From positions 1 through 64,000 of the forward strand of contig QXXF01000008.1 of the NCBI GenBank assembly GCA_009911365.1: a stretch of 64,000 nt of DNA. The letters run 5' to 3'. The position numbers and the translations under genes were made by a program. Shown here in pieces: positions 34,359-42,071 of this stretch; within the stretch, counting starts at the first letter, position 1, and the number at the start of each line of letters is the position of its first letter. Below the pieces are notes generated by a model, which saw only the letters and a list, made by a program, of their open reading frames with translations, made no database searches and was not told the origin of the DNA. This DNA comes from Clostridiales bacterium (lineage in GTDB: Bacteria; Bacillota; Clostridia; Peptostreptococcales; Anaerovoracaceae).

Positions 34359-35170
34359 TCACCTCCCAGTTCCGCGATCGCTTGCTTCGTCTGTTCTTCG
34401 TTCGGGGCCTTTCCGTGCCAGCCATATTCGTCTTCCATAAAGGAAACGCCTCTGCCCTTGTGGGTCTTGGCAATGATCATGGTCGGCTTTCCTTTGCAGG
34501 CTTTAGCCTTGTCAAAAGCATCAAAAATCTGTACGAAATCATGACCATCAATGTTGATCACGTTCCATCCAAATGCCTCGAATTTCTCGTCAACAGGAGC
34601 AACAGTCATGACATCTTCGTTCTTGCCGTCAATCTGCAGGCCATTCCAGTCCAGGATCCCCACCAGGTTGTCCAGCTTGTAATGAGCCGCGGACATGGCA
34701 GCTTCCCAGATGATACCTTCTTGGATCTCGCCGTCACCTAGCAGCACGTAGATTCTGCCCGGATCTTTGTCCAGCTTTCCAGCCATAGCCATGCCGCCTG
34801 CCACGGAAAATCCTTGTCCCAGAGAGCCAGTGGACATTTCGATCCCTGGGACCTTGTTCATGTTAGGGTGTCCCTGAAATTCGCTTCCCAGCTTTCTCAG
34901 CCGCAGGATATCCTCTTTTGGAAAGTAGCCTCGTTCTGCCAGTGCCGCATACTGCACTGGACCGGCGTGGCCTTTTGACAGGATGAATTTGTCCCTGCCT
35001 TTCATCTTTGGATTCTTTGGGTCGATGTTCATTTCTTTAAAATACAGCGCAGTCACAATATCCGCCGCAGAAAGGGAACCGCCCGGATGTCCGGAGCCTG
35101 CGTTATGTATTGCTTTCACGATTCCTACGCGGATATTCGCCGCTGTCTTTTCAAAGTGTGTGTAATCCAT
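34352..35170 (-). CDS. Transketolase, N-terminal subunit
   Basis: The 272-residue protein is the thiamine-diphosphate-binding half of a split transketolase. It holds HNAGSGHPGGSLSAADIVTALYF, RDKFILSKGHAGPVQYAALAERGYF, and the GDGEIQEGIIWEAAMSAAHYKLDNLV motif that binds TPP and Mg2+. The last residues overlap the start of the C-terminal subunit. No regulatory structure was seen in the 92 nt upstream. Confidence 0.95.
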   Translation of the reverse strand: MDYTHFEKTAANIRVGIVKAIHNAGSGHPGGSLSAADIVTALYFKEMNIDPKNPKMKGRDKFILSKGHAGPVQYAALAERGYFPKEDILRLRKLGSEFQGHPNMNKVPGIEMSTGSLGQGFSVAGGMAMAGKLDKDPGRIYVLLGDGEIQEGIIWEAAMSAAHYKLDNLVGILDWNGLQIDGKNEDVMTVAPVDEKFEAFGWNVINIDGHDFVQIFDAFDKAKACKGKPTMIIAKTHKGRGVSFMEDEYGWHGKAPNEEQTKQAIAELGGEW

Positions 35171-35262
35171 TGCTTATCCTCCTGTTTGCATTTTTATATC
35201 AGGCACTGGGCAGGAAAGTCCCTTGCGGGTTTTCCTGCTTTCTGCCATCAAAAACTATTTGA

Positions 35263-35619
35263 TCATTCAAACGCGCTCGTTATTCCTAAACTCACGCCTA
35301 ATGCTTCATCAACATCCGGTAAACGTTCCTGGTTGATCGTGCCAATTCGTTCTTTTAACCGTTTTTTGTCAATTGTTCTAAGCTGTTCGAGCAATACTAC
35401 TGAATTTTTACTGAGACCATTGCCGTCCGCTGCGATTTCCACATGGGTCGGCAGATTGGCTTTATTTTTCTGTGAGGTCACAGCAGCCACGATGATGGTT
35501 GGGCTGTATTTGTTCCCTACGTTGTTTTGAACCACCAGGACTGGCCTTACGCCGCCCTGTTCGGAGCCGATTACCGGACTTAGATCCGCAAAATAAAGAT
35601 CACCTTTCTTTACCAGCAA
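35263..35619 (-). CDS. MazF/PemK-family endoribonuclease toxin, without adjacent antitoxin
   Basis: The protein has VKKGDLYFADLSPVIGSEQGGVRPVLVVQNN, AAVTSQ and LPTHVEI, the conserved core of MazF/NdoA toxins, which cut mRNA. A TTG at 35619 is chosen as start because AAGGAG lies 8 nt before it; the GTG at 35628 directly abuts that Shine-Dalgarno sequence. No MazE-like gene lies upstream: the next gene is the NAD(P)HX dehydratase 45 nt away. An orphan toxin is common for the Firmicute NdoA lineage, where the antitoxin may be distant. Confidence 0.85.
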   Translation of the reverse strand: MLVKKGDLYFADLSPVIGSEQGGVRPVLVVQNNVGNKYSPTIIVAAVTSQKNKANLPTHVEIAADGNGLSKNSVVLLEQLRTIDKKRLKERIGTINQERLPDVDEALGVSLGITSAFE

Positions 35620-35664
35620 GTCCTTCACTCCTTATCTGTTATCCTTATGATCTGGAATCCAGAT

Positions 35665-36588
35665 CTATTTTCCTATGATTTTTTTGAAAGCCAAGGCTGT
35701 CATGTTGGCTATGTCCATAGAGGTCATACCGGTTTCTCCATAAGTTTCGGCGCACAGATCTCCTGCCATGCCGTGGATGAACACGCCTGCTTTCGCACAA
35801 TCCTCCGGTGCGAGACCCTGCCCGGCTAGCGCGGCGATGATCCCTGTTAGGACGTCTCCGCTGCCGCCTGCAGCCATGCCCGGATTTCCTGTAGTATTAG
35901 TATATGAATCGCCGTTCTTTGTTGTCACCAGGGTTTCACTGCCTTTCAGCACGCAGGTGGCCTTTGATTTCTCCGCTAAAAGCTCTGCCACTTGGAGCCT
36001 GTCCACGTTGGAAAGATCTCCTGCTTTCATGTAACGGAGGAACCTAGCCGCTTCTCCAGGATGCGGGGTCATAATGACTTCTGCCTTTGTTTCCCGCAAA
36101 GCTTGTCCCAAATCCGCCCTGCTGATCGCATTGATGCCATCAGCGTCCAATACTATGGTTTTCTTGTAATTGTTCAAGATCGTTCGGATCAATCCAATAC
36201 TCTGTTCATCATCTCCTAACCCCGGACCAATTGCCGCTGCGTTGCAGGCCTCTATTTCCGGTAAGGAAATCTCCCTGGGGACACATGTGGCTTCCGGCAC
36301 GCCCACCTGCAGAATGGGATAAAGTTCTGCGGGAGCGGAGATCCGTACAAGTCCCGCCCCTGCCCGCAGCGCTCCTCGTGCGCAGAGCATGGCTGCGCCC
36401 GCCATGCCTACGGAACCCGCGATGATGAGAACTTTACCGCAGTCACCTTTATGTATGTCCTTCGGTCGTTCCTTAATTACAGTATTTACATATTCTAAGG
36501 TTATTAAACCTGTTAAACTTGAATTTTTCATAAATTTTCCGTTGTGCTTGTTGTGGTTCATTATGGTCTGTTGTGGTTTGAGCCGCAC
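35665..36588 (-). CDS. nnrD: ADP-dependent (S)-NAD(P)H-hydrate dehydratase
   Basis: The protein has the ribokinase-like YjeF C-terminal domain: RPKDIHKGDCGKVLIIAGS, GAAMLCARGALRAGAGLV, AIGPGLG, VLDADGINAI, TPHPGEAARFL and NPGMAAGGSGDVLTGIIAAL, which includes the active-site Asp and phosphate loop. It repairs hydrated NAD(P)H. Only this domain is present; the epimerase domain (YjeF_N) is absent. The first 19 residues of the open frame lack a ribosome site, and the ATG at 36531 (MKNSSLTG) is a possible start. A 380-nt leader with two pairs of long inverted repeats lies upstream. Confidence 0.9.
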   Translation of the reverse strand: MRLKPQQTIMNHNKHNGKFMKNSSLTGLITLEYVNTVIKERPKDIHKGDCGKVLIIAGSVGMAGAAMLCARGALRAGAGLVRISAPAELYPILQVGVPEATCVPREISLPEIEACNAAAIGPGLGDDEQSIGLIRTILNNYKKTIVLDADGINAISRADLGQALRETKAEVIMTPHPGEAARFLRYMKAGDLSNVDRLQVAELLAEKSKATCVLKGSETLVTTKNGDSYTNTTGNPGMAAGGSGDVLTGIIAALAGQGLAPEDCAKAGVFIHGMAGDLCAETYGETGMTSMDIANMTALAFKKIIGK

Positions 36589-36684
36589 AGCTAATCGATC
36601 AGGGCGATGGACCGATTATATTGGGGCTCGGGAAAAGATTGATCTGGTATCACCCTTTTCATTTGGCCGCTTCATTTTAGTCAT

Positions 36685-36723
36685 GTGTGTACAATTTCGA
36701 TTTTTTTTGATATTTGTGCACAC
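36685..36723. promoter_or_regulatory. Paired inverted sites GTGTGTACAA-N19-TTGTGCACAC
   Basis: GTGTGTACAA (36685-36694) and TTGTGCACAC (36714-36723) are inverted 10-mers with a 19-nt gap. A near-identical unit with the same gap is at 36821-36859. In DNA they could bind one dimeric or paired regulator; in RNA each could form a hairpin. Confidence 0.45.
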
Positions 36724-36820
36724 TGCTTATGAAAAAATGTAAATTCCCTCTTCATTATGTAAACTTATGCGCCTGTTTTTATGAATTCTGAGACTAAAAT
36801 CCCGAAAAACAAGCAATTTT

Positions 36821-36859
36821 GTGTGTACAAACTCACTAGAATCATCCAATTGTACACAC
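36821..36859. promoter_or_regulatory. Paired inverted sites GTGTGTACAA-N19-TTGTACACAC
   Basis: GTGTGTACAA (36821-36830) and TTGTACACAC (36850-36859) form a perfect 10-bp inverted repeat with a 19-nt gap. It lies 57-95 nt downstream of the predicted start site of the minus-strand promoter at 36923-36951. Confidence 0.5.
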
Positions 36860-36922
36860 TCTCACTATTTGAACCTTGGATCCAGAGCGGCAGTTCCTCC
36901 AATTTTATGCTGCTTGGCATAT

Positions 36923-36951
36923 ATTGTATCGTGTTTATTTTATCTTGTCAA
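36923..36951 (-). promoter_or_regulatory. Promoter for nnrD-mazF
   Basis: On the minus strand TTGACA (36946-36951) and TACAAT (36923-36928) are separated by 17 nt. It lies in the gap after the ECF transporter gene, from which no terminator is evident, so the operon could also be read through from upstream. Confidence 0.7.
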
Positions 36952-36973
36952 ATGCCCCACTAGCTTCGGCTTT

Positions 36974-39802
36974 CTATCCATAAACCTCCATCCCATACTT
37001 GACCCTGACTCGGTTCAGTTTCCCCAACATGGGCTTTGTCAGTAGCAAGAGGAAAATCGCTGTGGCCGCAGCGTGAGTCAGGTTGAAAGGAACACCCGCA
37101 GCGTAGATCCCAATGACCGTAGCCATGGTGGGCTCTGAGGTCGCAGAAAAAATCGTCCACAGATCCACGATGGCTCCATAGAGAAAAAATGTGGTTAGAG
37201 CACCGAAGACCACCAGAGGAAAAACCCTGATCCGACCCTCGAACCGATGGAAAATCAGCCCTGCTAGATAGCCGATGATAGCCATGGCGATCATCTGATA
37301 CGGTGTCCACGGACCTTGCCCAAAGAGGAAATTGGAAACAAAGGCTGACATGGCTCCCACCAGGAAGCCGGACTCCTTGCCCAGTGCCACGCCGGAAATA
37401 ATAATGATGGCAACGATGGGCTTGAAATTAGGGATCATAAAAAAGGCCGCCCGTCCCACCACCGCAGTGGCGATGAGCACTGCCAAGATAACGATCTCCC
37501 TAGCTTTCGGTTTTTTCCGTTCAAATCCCGCAAAAAATGGGATCAGGGCATAAAGCACCAGCAATACGGAAATGACGAAATACTTTCTGTCTCCCAGCAC
37601 TTGATATCCGCCTATAATAGTCACGAATCCCAAGAACAGCATTCCCAGATCCAGGCCCATGCGCCGTAAAGCTCCAGGTTTTTCCAGATTCTCCTCTTCA
37701 TGATTAAATGCCGCCTGTGCTGGATCACCAACGATTGCTCCGGTGCCAGGCTTTTCTTGCCGCCCTGCCCGCACGGTCTTGCTTCTATTTCCCGCTTTTC
37801 CCCCAGCCCCGCAATATTGCTGTCTCAATCTCTCTGCCAGGTCTTCGCTGCTACGGCTTTGCGGTTCTTTTTGTCTCTGCGATGAAGCCTCTGTTTGATC
37901 AGGTGCTTCATCCATCCGCACATCTCCTGAAACCAATTCAGACTCTAATCTACTGATTTCCTCTCCATCCTTCTCACTGGAACCTCGGCAAGGATCTCCA
38001 CCCAAAGAACGCTCCTTCTCTATGCCTAGTGGAGCACTGGCAGAGCCGACCCCTGCGCTCGTTCCACAGCCCAAGCTAGTCTCCCCGCCTTCCAATAAAT
38101 CCCCTGACGCTTTCCCAAAGTTTTGCCGCACCAAAGTCACGATATCATCCACGTTGACCGCATTTTCAAAGAGGTGACGAGAGATGCGGTTGGCGGCAGT
38201 GGTGTAAAAGCTATTGCCAGAAAAGAAGCGCCGCGGGGTGTTAGTGGTAATGATTTTTCCATCAAAAAACATAGCGCATCGGTCAGCGTACCGGCCGCAG
38301 AATTCAATGTCATGAGAAACCATGAGAATGGCAATCCCCCGCTGCTGGAGCCTCTTGAGGATGTCTGCCAGCTTGAACTTAAAGCCGCTGTCCAGCCCCT
38401 TTGTCGGTTCGTCCAACAGCAATATTTCCGGATCCAGCAGTAAGATCTTCGCCATAGCGGCCCGCTGCTGCTCTCCCCCAGAAAGATCATAAGGATGCAT
38501 GTTCGTCAGATGACTGATCTCCACCAGATCCAGCACTTCCTGAACACGCTGCAGCTGCTGGCTCTTGGACAGCTTGCTGCCCTCAAACATTTCCAGCAAA
38601 TCCTCTCTTACAGTCTTTTTCACGAAAATACTCTGTGGATTCTGGGGCAGGATGCCCAGGATCCCCTGAAACAACTCATTATTTTTGTAAGTGCTGACTT
38701 TTTTTCCTTTGATCTTAACGCTCCCTCGGTATGGCCTGCGGAGCCCGCCTGCCAAGGCGAGGGTAGTAGTCTTTCCAGTACCGTTGCCGCCTACCAGACA
38801 GAAAAATTCCCCTGGATAAAGCCGCATGCTCAGATCCTTTACCACATCCGGCTCTTGCTTGCCATATCGGAACCAAACTTCTTTCATTTCTATGACCGGC
38901 TCGTCTTTTCGCTGGATCTCCGGCTCCGCGGGAAGCGAGCACGGCGAAGGCTTCTTGCCTGCGAACAGCTTGCTCAGCCAGTTTCGTCCATCCCGCACGT
39001 TTACCGGGCAGGGCAGGGATTTACCGATGTCATCTTGATAAAGGATGGAATAAGCTTGGAGTGGCGTAGGCATAGCCATGAACATGGAATGATTGTTTTG
39101 CGCCAGAATCGCTCCCACATTGGCCGGCGTATCGTCCGCAACAATGCGTCCTTGATCCAGAACCATGGCGCGCTCTGCCATGGTCAACACTTCCTCCAAG
39201 CGGTGCTCAGTGATGATCACCGTGGTCCCCAGTTCCCTGTTGATCTTTTCGATGGTTTCCAGAAAATCACTGGCAGCAATGGGGTCCAGCTGAGAGGTGG
39301 GCTCATCCAGGATCAAAATTTCCGGCTGCATAGCCATGACGGACGCCAGATTCAGGATCTGCTTCTGCCCGCCAGAAAGGTGGTTGACTTCCTTGTGGAA
39401 CCAAGTCTGGATCCCAAAAAAGCTAGCCATTTCCGCCACCCGCAGACGAATCGTCTTAGTGTCCATTCCCAGGCTTTCCAGGCCAAAAGCCAGCTCGTGC
39501 CAAACTTTATCCGTGACGATCTGATTGTCGGGATTTTGCAGCACATAACCGATTTTAGCCGTCTGCTGCTCCTGGTCCAGCTGATCGATGAGCACGCCGT
39601 CAAACAAGATTTCGCCCTGCCGATTTCCGTGAGGAGCTAGGATCGGCTTCAAATTGCGCAGAAGCGTGCTTTTACCTGACCCGGACTGACCACAAATCAC
39701 GATCATTTCCCCTGGAGAAACCGTAAAGCTCACATCCGCTAGTGCTGGCCTCGCTGCCTGCGGGTAGGTAAATGTTAAATTTTTGACTGTAAACGTTTCC
39801 AC
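36974..39802 (-). CDS. Fused ECF transporter: two ATPase domains plus S component (probable cobalamin uptake)
   Basis: A GTG at 39802 (MetFTVKNLTFTYP) with GAGGTG 5 nt ahead is the likely start, giving about 942 residues. The first ABC domain has Walker A ICGQSGSGKST, signature LSGGQKQILNLAS and Walker B ILILDEPTSQLD. The second has VGGNGTGKTTT, LSGGEQQRAAMAK and ILLLDEPTKGLD. After a Ser/Gly/Glu/Arg-rich linker of about 140 residues comes a membrane part with six helices containing FMIPNFKPIVAIIIISGVALG and FGQGPWTPYQMIAMAIIGYLAG, as in ECF S components. EcfT is encoded just upstream. The cobalamin riboswitch 5 kb upstream on the same strand and two DUF4430 proteins support cobalamin as substrate. 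A-A-S fusion is unusual because S components are normally separate. Confidence 0.8.
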   Translation of the reverse strand: METFTVKNLTFTYPQAARPALADVSFTVSPGEMIVICGQSGSGKSTLLRNLKPILAPHGNRQGEILFDGVLIDQLDQEQQTAKIGYVLQNPDNQIVTDKVWHELAFGLESLGMDTKTIRLRVAEMASFFGIQTWFHKEVNHLSGGQKQILNLASVMAMQPEILILDEPTSQLDPIAASDFLETIEKINRELGTTVIITEHRLEEVLTMAERAMVLDQGRIVADDTPANVGAILAQNNHSMFMAMPTPLQAYSILYQDDIGKSLPCPVNVRDGRNWLSKLFAGKKPSPCSLPAEPEIQRKDEPVIEMKEVWFRYGKQEPDVVKDLSMRLYPGEFFCLVGGNGTGKTTTLALAGGLRRPYRGSVKIKGKKVSTYKNNELFQGILGILPQNPQSIFVKKTVREDLLEMFEGSKLSKSQQLQRVQEVLDLVEISHLTNMHPYDLSGGEQQRAAMAKILLLDPEILLLDEPTKGLDSGFKFKLADILKRLQQRGIAILMVSHDIEFCGRYADRCAMFFDGKIITTNTPRRFFSGNSFYTTAANRISRHLFENAVNVDDIVTLVRQNFGKASGDLLEGGETSLGCGTSAGVGSASAPLGIEKERSLGGDPCRGSSEKDGEEISRLESELVSGDVRMDEAPDQTEASSQRQKEPQSRSSEDLAERLRQQYCGAGGKAGNRSKTVRAGRQEKPGTGAIVGDPAQAAFNHEEENLEKPGALRRMGLDLGMLFLGFVTIIGGYQVLGDRKYFVISVLLVLYALIPFFAGFERKKPKAREIVILAVLIATAVVGRAAFFMIPNFKPIVAIIIISGVALGKESGFLVGAMSAFVSNFLFGQGPWTPYQMIAMAIIGYLAGLIFHRFEGRIRVFPLVVFGALTTFFLYGAIVDLWTIFSATSEPTMATVIGIYAAGVPFNLTHAAATAIFLLLLTKPMLGKLNRVRVKYGMEVYG

Positions 39803-40662
39803 GTAATCACCTCTTTTACTTCCATCAATACTGGAAAGAAACACAAGATCCCATAAGCTCCATAGACGACTGCGCTGAACCAATCGAAATCAGCCATAAC
39901 GATCTGGGGATAAAACTCCATAGAGCATTTTCCCAGAGCCATTCCCGCCAGCACGATGCCCGCAACAAGAACCAGTAAAACGGCTGCCGATAGATCCCGC
40001 CTGTCAAACCGGAAAATGGAAAACGTGCTCCTGTTTTTCAAGCCATACCCCCGAGAACGCATGGAGTCAGCGGAGTCAATAGCGTTCTCCAATGCCCAGG
40101 TGAACATGATGGACACGATCAGAATCCCGTGGTGGATCTTATCTCGGACCCGGCCATTGGTTACATCCCGCCCAATACAGCGCTGGGCTTCGGAAATTTT
40201 TTTGATCTGCATTTTAAAATTGGGAACAAAGCGCATGACCATGGAAAAAATCAGCGAAACCGCCGGAATGAGCTTCCCGAACAAGTACATGAATTTGTCG
40301 CTGGTCATCACTCTATTATAGCAGGAAAACCAGAGTAGGATGGTGGCAAGCATCAGGCCTGTGGTCAGACCGTAAATCCCCGCCTCCATCGTAATCTGGC
40401 TGTACTCCGTGAATAATAGAACCGTGCTTCCCCTTGGATTCACCAGCGCATTCACTACTGTCACCACAAGGATCATGGGCAGCAGGAAACCGGCGATAAA
40501 TTTTAACGTACCTTTGCCTCCCAGCAGCAACGCGTAACAAATGGACGCCAGTACCGCAATGGTCAGAAACACCGGATGGATGAGAAAGATCCCAATGCCG
40601 ATGACTGCGCAGAACCAGCCAAAGTTAACTGCTGGGTGGCAGGTCGAAAACACGCTTTTCAA
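39775..40662 (-). CDS. ecfT: ECF transporter transmembrane subunit EcfT
   Basis: The 295-residue membrane protein has the CbiQ/EcfT pattern: several helices, then MRFVPNFKMQIKKISEAQRCIGRDV, and the Ala-Arg-Gly-like coupling motifs in ADSMRSRGYGLKNRS. It links the ATPases to the S component. Its 3' end overlaps the GTG start of the fused ATPase/S gene by 28 nt, so the two are coupled. It follows the DUF4430-like surface protein by 21 nt. Confidence 0.85.
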   Translation of the reverse strand: MKSVFSTCHPAVNFGWFCAVIGIGIFLIHPVFLTIAVLASICYALLLGGKGTLKFIAGFLLPMILVVTVVNALVNPRGSTVLLFTEYSQITMEAGIYGLTTGLMLATILLWFSCYNRVMTSDKFMYLFGKLIPAVSLIFSMVMRFVPNFKMQIKKISEAQRCIGRDVTNGRVRDKIHHGILIVSIMFTWALENAIDSADSMRSRGYGLKNRSTFSIFRFDRRDLSAAVLLVLVAGIVLAGMALGKCSMEFYPQIVMADFDWFSAVVYGAYGILCFFPVLMEVKEVITWKRLQSKI

Positions 40663-40683
40663 TGAAATTCACCTGCTTATTAC

Positions 40684-42039
40684 TTATCTTGTTTTGATTT
40701 TCTTCACTGCGCTGTAAGCACCGTAAACCTTCTTGCCACTCACGGTTTTATAAGCTCTCACTTTCACATAGTAAGTCTTTTTCGCTTTCAGCTTGGAAAC
40801 TGTCTTCTTAGTGGTTTTCGCATTTTTCACTGTGACAGTCTTCTTGCCTTTCGTGAACTTGGAATTAGTAGCGCAAAGGATCTGGTAACCACTTACTTTG
40901 CTGTCCTTGTCCCAGGAAACCGCAATGGCCTTTCTCTTTGCTGTCAGTGCCACGCCCGCGGCTTTTTTCGGCTTTATGGTCAGAGTGATTTTCTTTGTGG
41001 CCGCACTGTAAGTATCTGTTTCAGCGGCTTTGATGGTGATGGTGGTTTTACCGATTCCCTTGATGGTCACTTTGCCTTTGCTATCAATGGTGGCTACTTT
41101 TTTGTTGCTGGAAACATAGGATAGCTTGCCCTCTGCTTTGGCGTTGAGGCTGAACTTTTTATTCTTGCTGTAAGCCTTTGTCAGAGATTTAGCAGTGATG
41201 GTCTGTTCCTTTCCTTCCACTGTCACCTTGCACCATGGCATGGTGATGTAGCCGTCCGCCGCAGATCTTGTCGCTGTCAGGTAGTAAGTGCCCGCTTTAT
41301 CAAACTTCACAGTGGCCTTTCCGTTCGCGTCTGTCTTGGCGATGGAGCTGCCCAGCCTTCTGCCTGTGTTCTGGTCCGCAAGGTAGATGTTGGCGTTTGG
41401 AGTCGCTCCAACACTTGGCGCATTTTTACTTGCATCCCATTGACCTGTACCCAACAGTTCAATAGCGATATCTGTGTTTACCTGTCCAGCGTATGCTGTA
41501 TTTGATTTGCCATCCTTGGAGAAATACGTATAGGAATCTGACCAACCCTCTTGATCTTGATATTGATACCAATCGAACTTATCTCCGTCTTTCACGGCTG
41601 TATCAGAACTGCCTACATATTCGTCATTCAGATAGCATCCTGTATTTACCAGATCTCTAAATGCCCTGGATAAGTAGTACCCTGACTCGGCACCCCCTGC
41701 AACTTCAACATATTGTCCTTGCGTATTTTGAGTAAACGCATCCCCATAATACGCTTTATGCATGGCCAGCATCACGTCTAAAGTAGTGACCTTTCCAACT
41801 GCCTTGTAGTCTTCTGCATCTTCATACCCATACTCCAGGGAAGTCCGGGAGCTGACCGGAATGGTTTCATGACACATGATAAAGCTATAGCCGGACTGCA
41901 TGCTGGTCTCCACCTTCGCGGTCACTTCTGGAGCCGGAGTCTTGCCTGCGTCTGCGGCAAAGGCGGCAGCGCTGCCGCTGAAAAGCATAGTGGCCGCTAC
42001 CACACCTGTGGTCAATAGTGATAATAATCGTTTTTTCAT
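40684..42039 (-). CDS. Secreted transcobalamin-like (DUF4430-like) protein with Ig-like and Fn3-like domains
   Basis: The 451-residue protein has a signal peptide ending AFAADA. Residues about 40-190 form a DUF4430-like domain: VTTLDVMLAMHKAYYG, LVNTGCYLNDEYVGSSDTAVKDGDKFDWYQYQD. A further beta domain (about 195-275) holds GKATVKFDKAGTYYLTATRS. Then come an Ig-like group 2 domain (about 280-360) and a basic Fn3-like domain (about 365-451). DUF4430 resembles the C-terminal beta domain of transcobalamin. Location under a cobalamin riboswitch, next to an ECF transporter, suggests a surface cobalamin-binding protein. The ligand is inference. AAAGGAGAAACC precedes the ATG at 42039. Confidence 0.75.
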   Translation of the reverse strand: MKKRLLSLLTTGVVAATMLFSGSAAAFAADAGKTPAPEVTAKVETSMQSGYSFIMCHETIPVSSRTSLEYGYEDAEDYKAVGKVTTLDVMLAMHKAYYGDAFTQNTQGQYVEVAGGAESGYYLSRAFRDLVNTGCYLNDEYVGSSDTAVKDGDKFDWYQYQDQEGWSDSYTYFSKDGKSNTAYAGQVNTDIAIELLGTGQWDASKNAPSVGATPNANIYLADQNTGRRLGSSIAKTDANGKATVKFDKAGTYYLTATRSAADGYITMPWCKVTVEGKEQTITAKSLTKAYSKNKKFSLNAKAEGKLSYVSSNKKVATIDSKGKVTIKGIGKTTITIKAAETDTYSAATKKITLTIKPKKAAGVALTAKRKAIAVSWDKDSKVSGYQILCATNSKFTKGKKTVTVKNAKTTKKTVSKLKAKKTYYVKVRAYKTVSGKKVYGAYSAVKKIKTR

Positions 42040-42071
42040 TGGTTTCTCCTTTCACTTCTTTCATGATACCT

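Noticed and set aside
38495-39640. 381-codon plus-strand open frame
   Set aside because: It is antisense to the ABC domains of the ECF fusion, whose motifs are complete.
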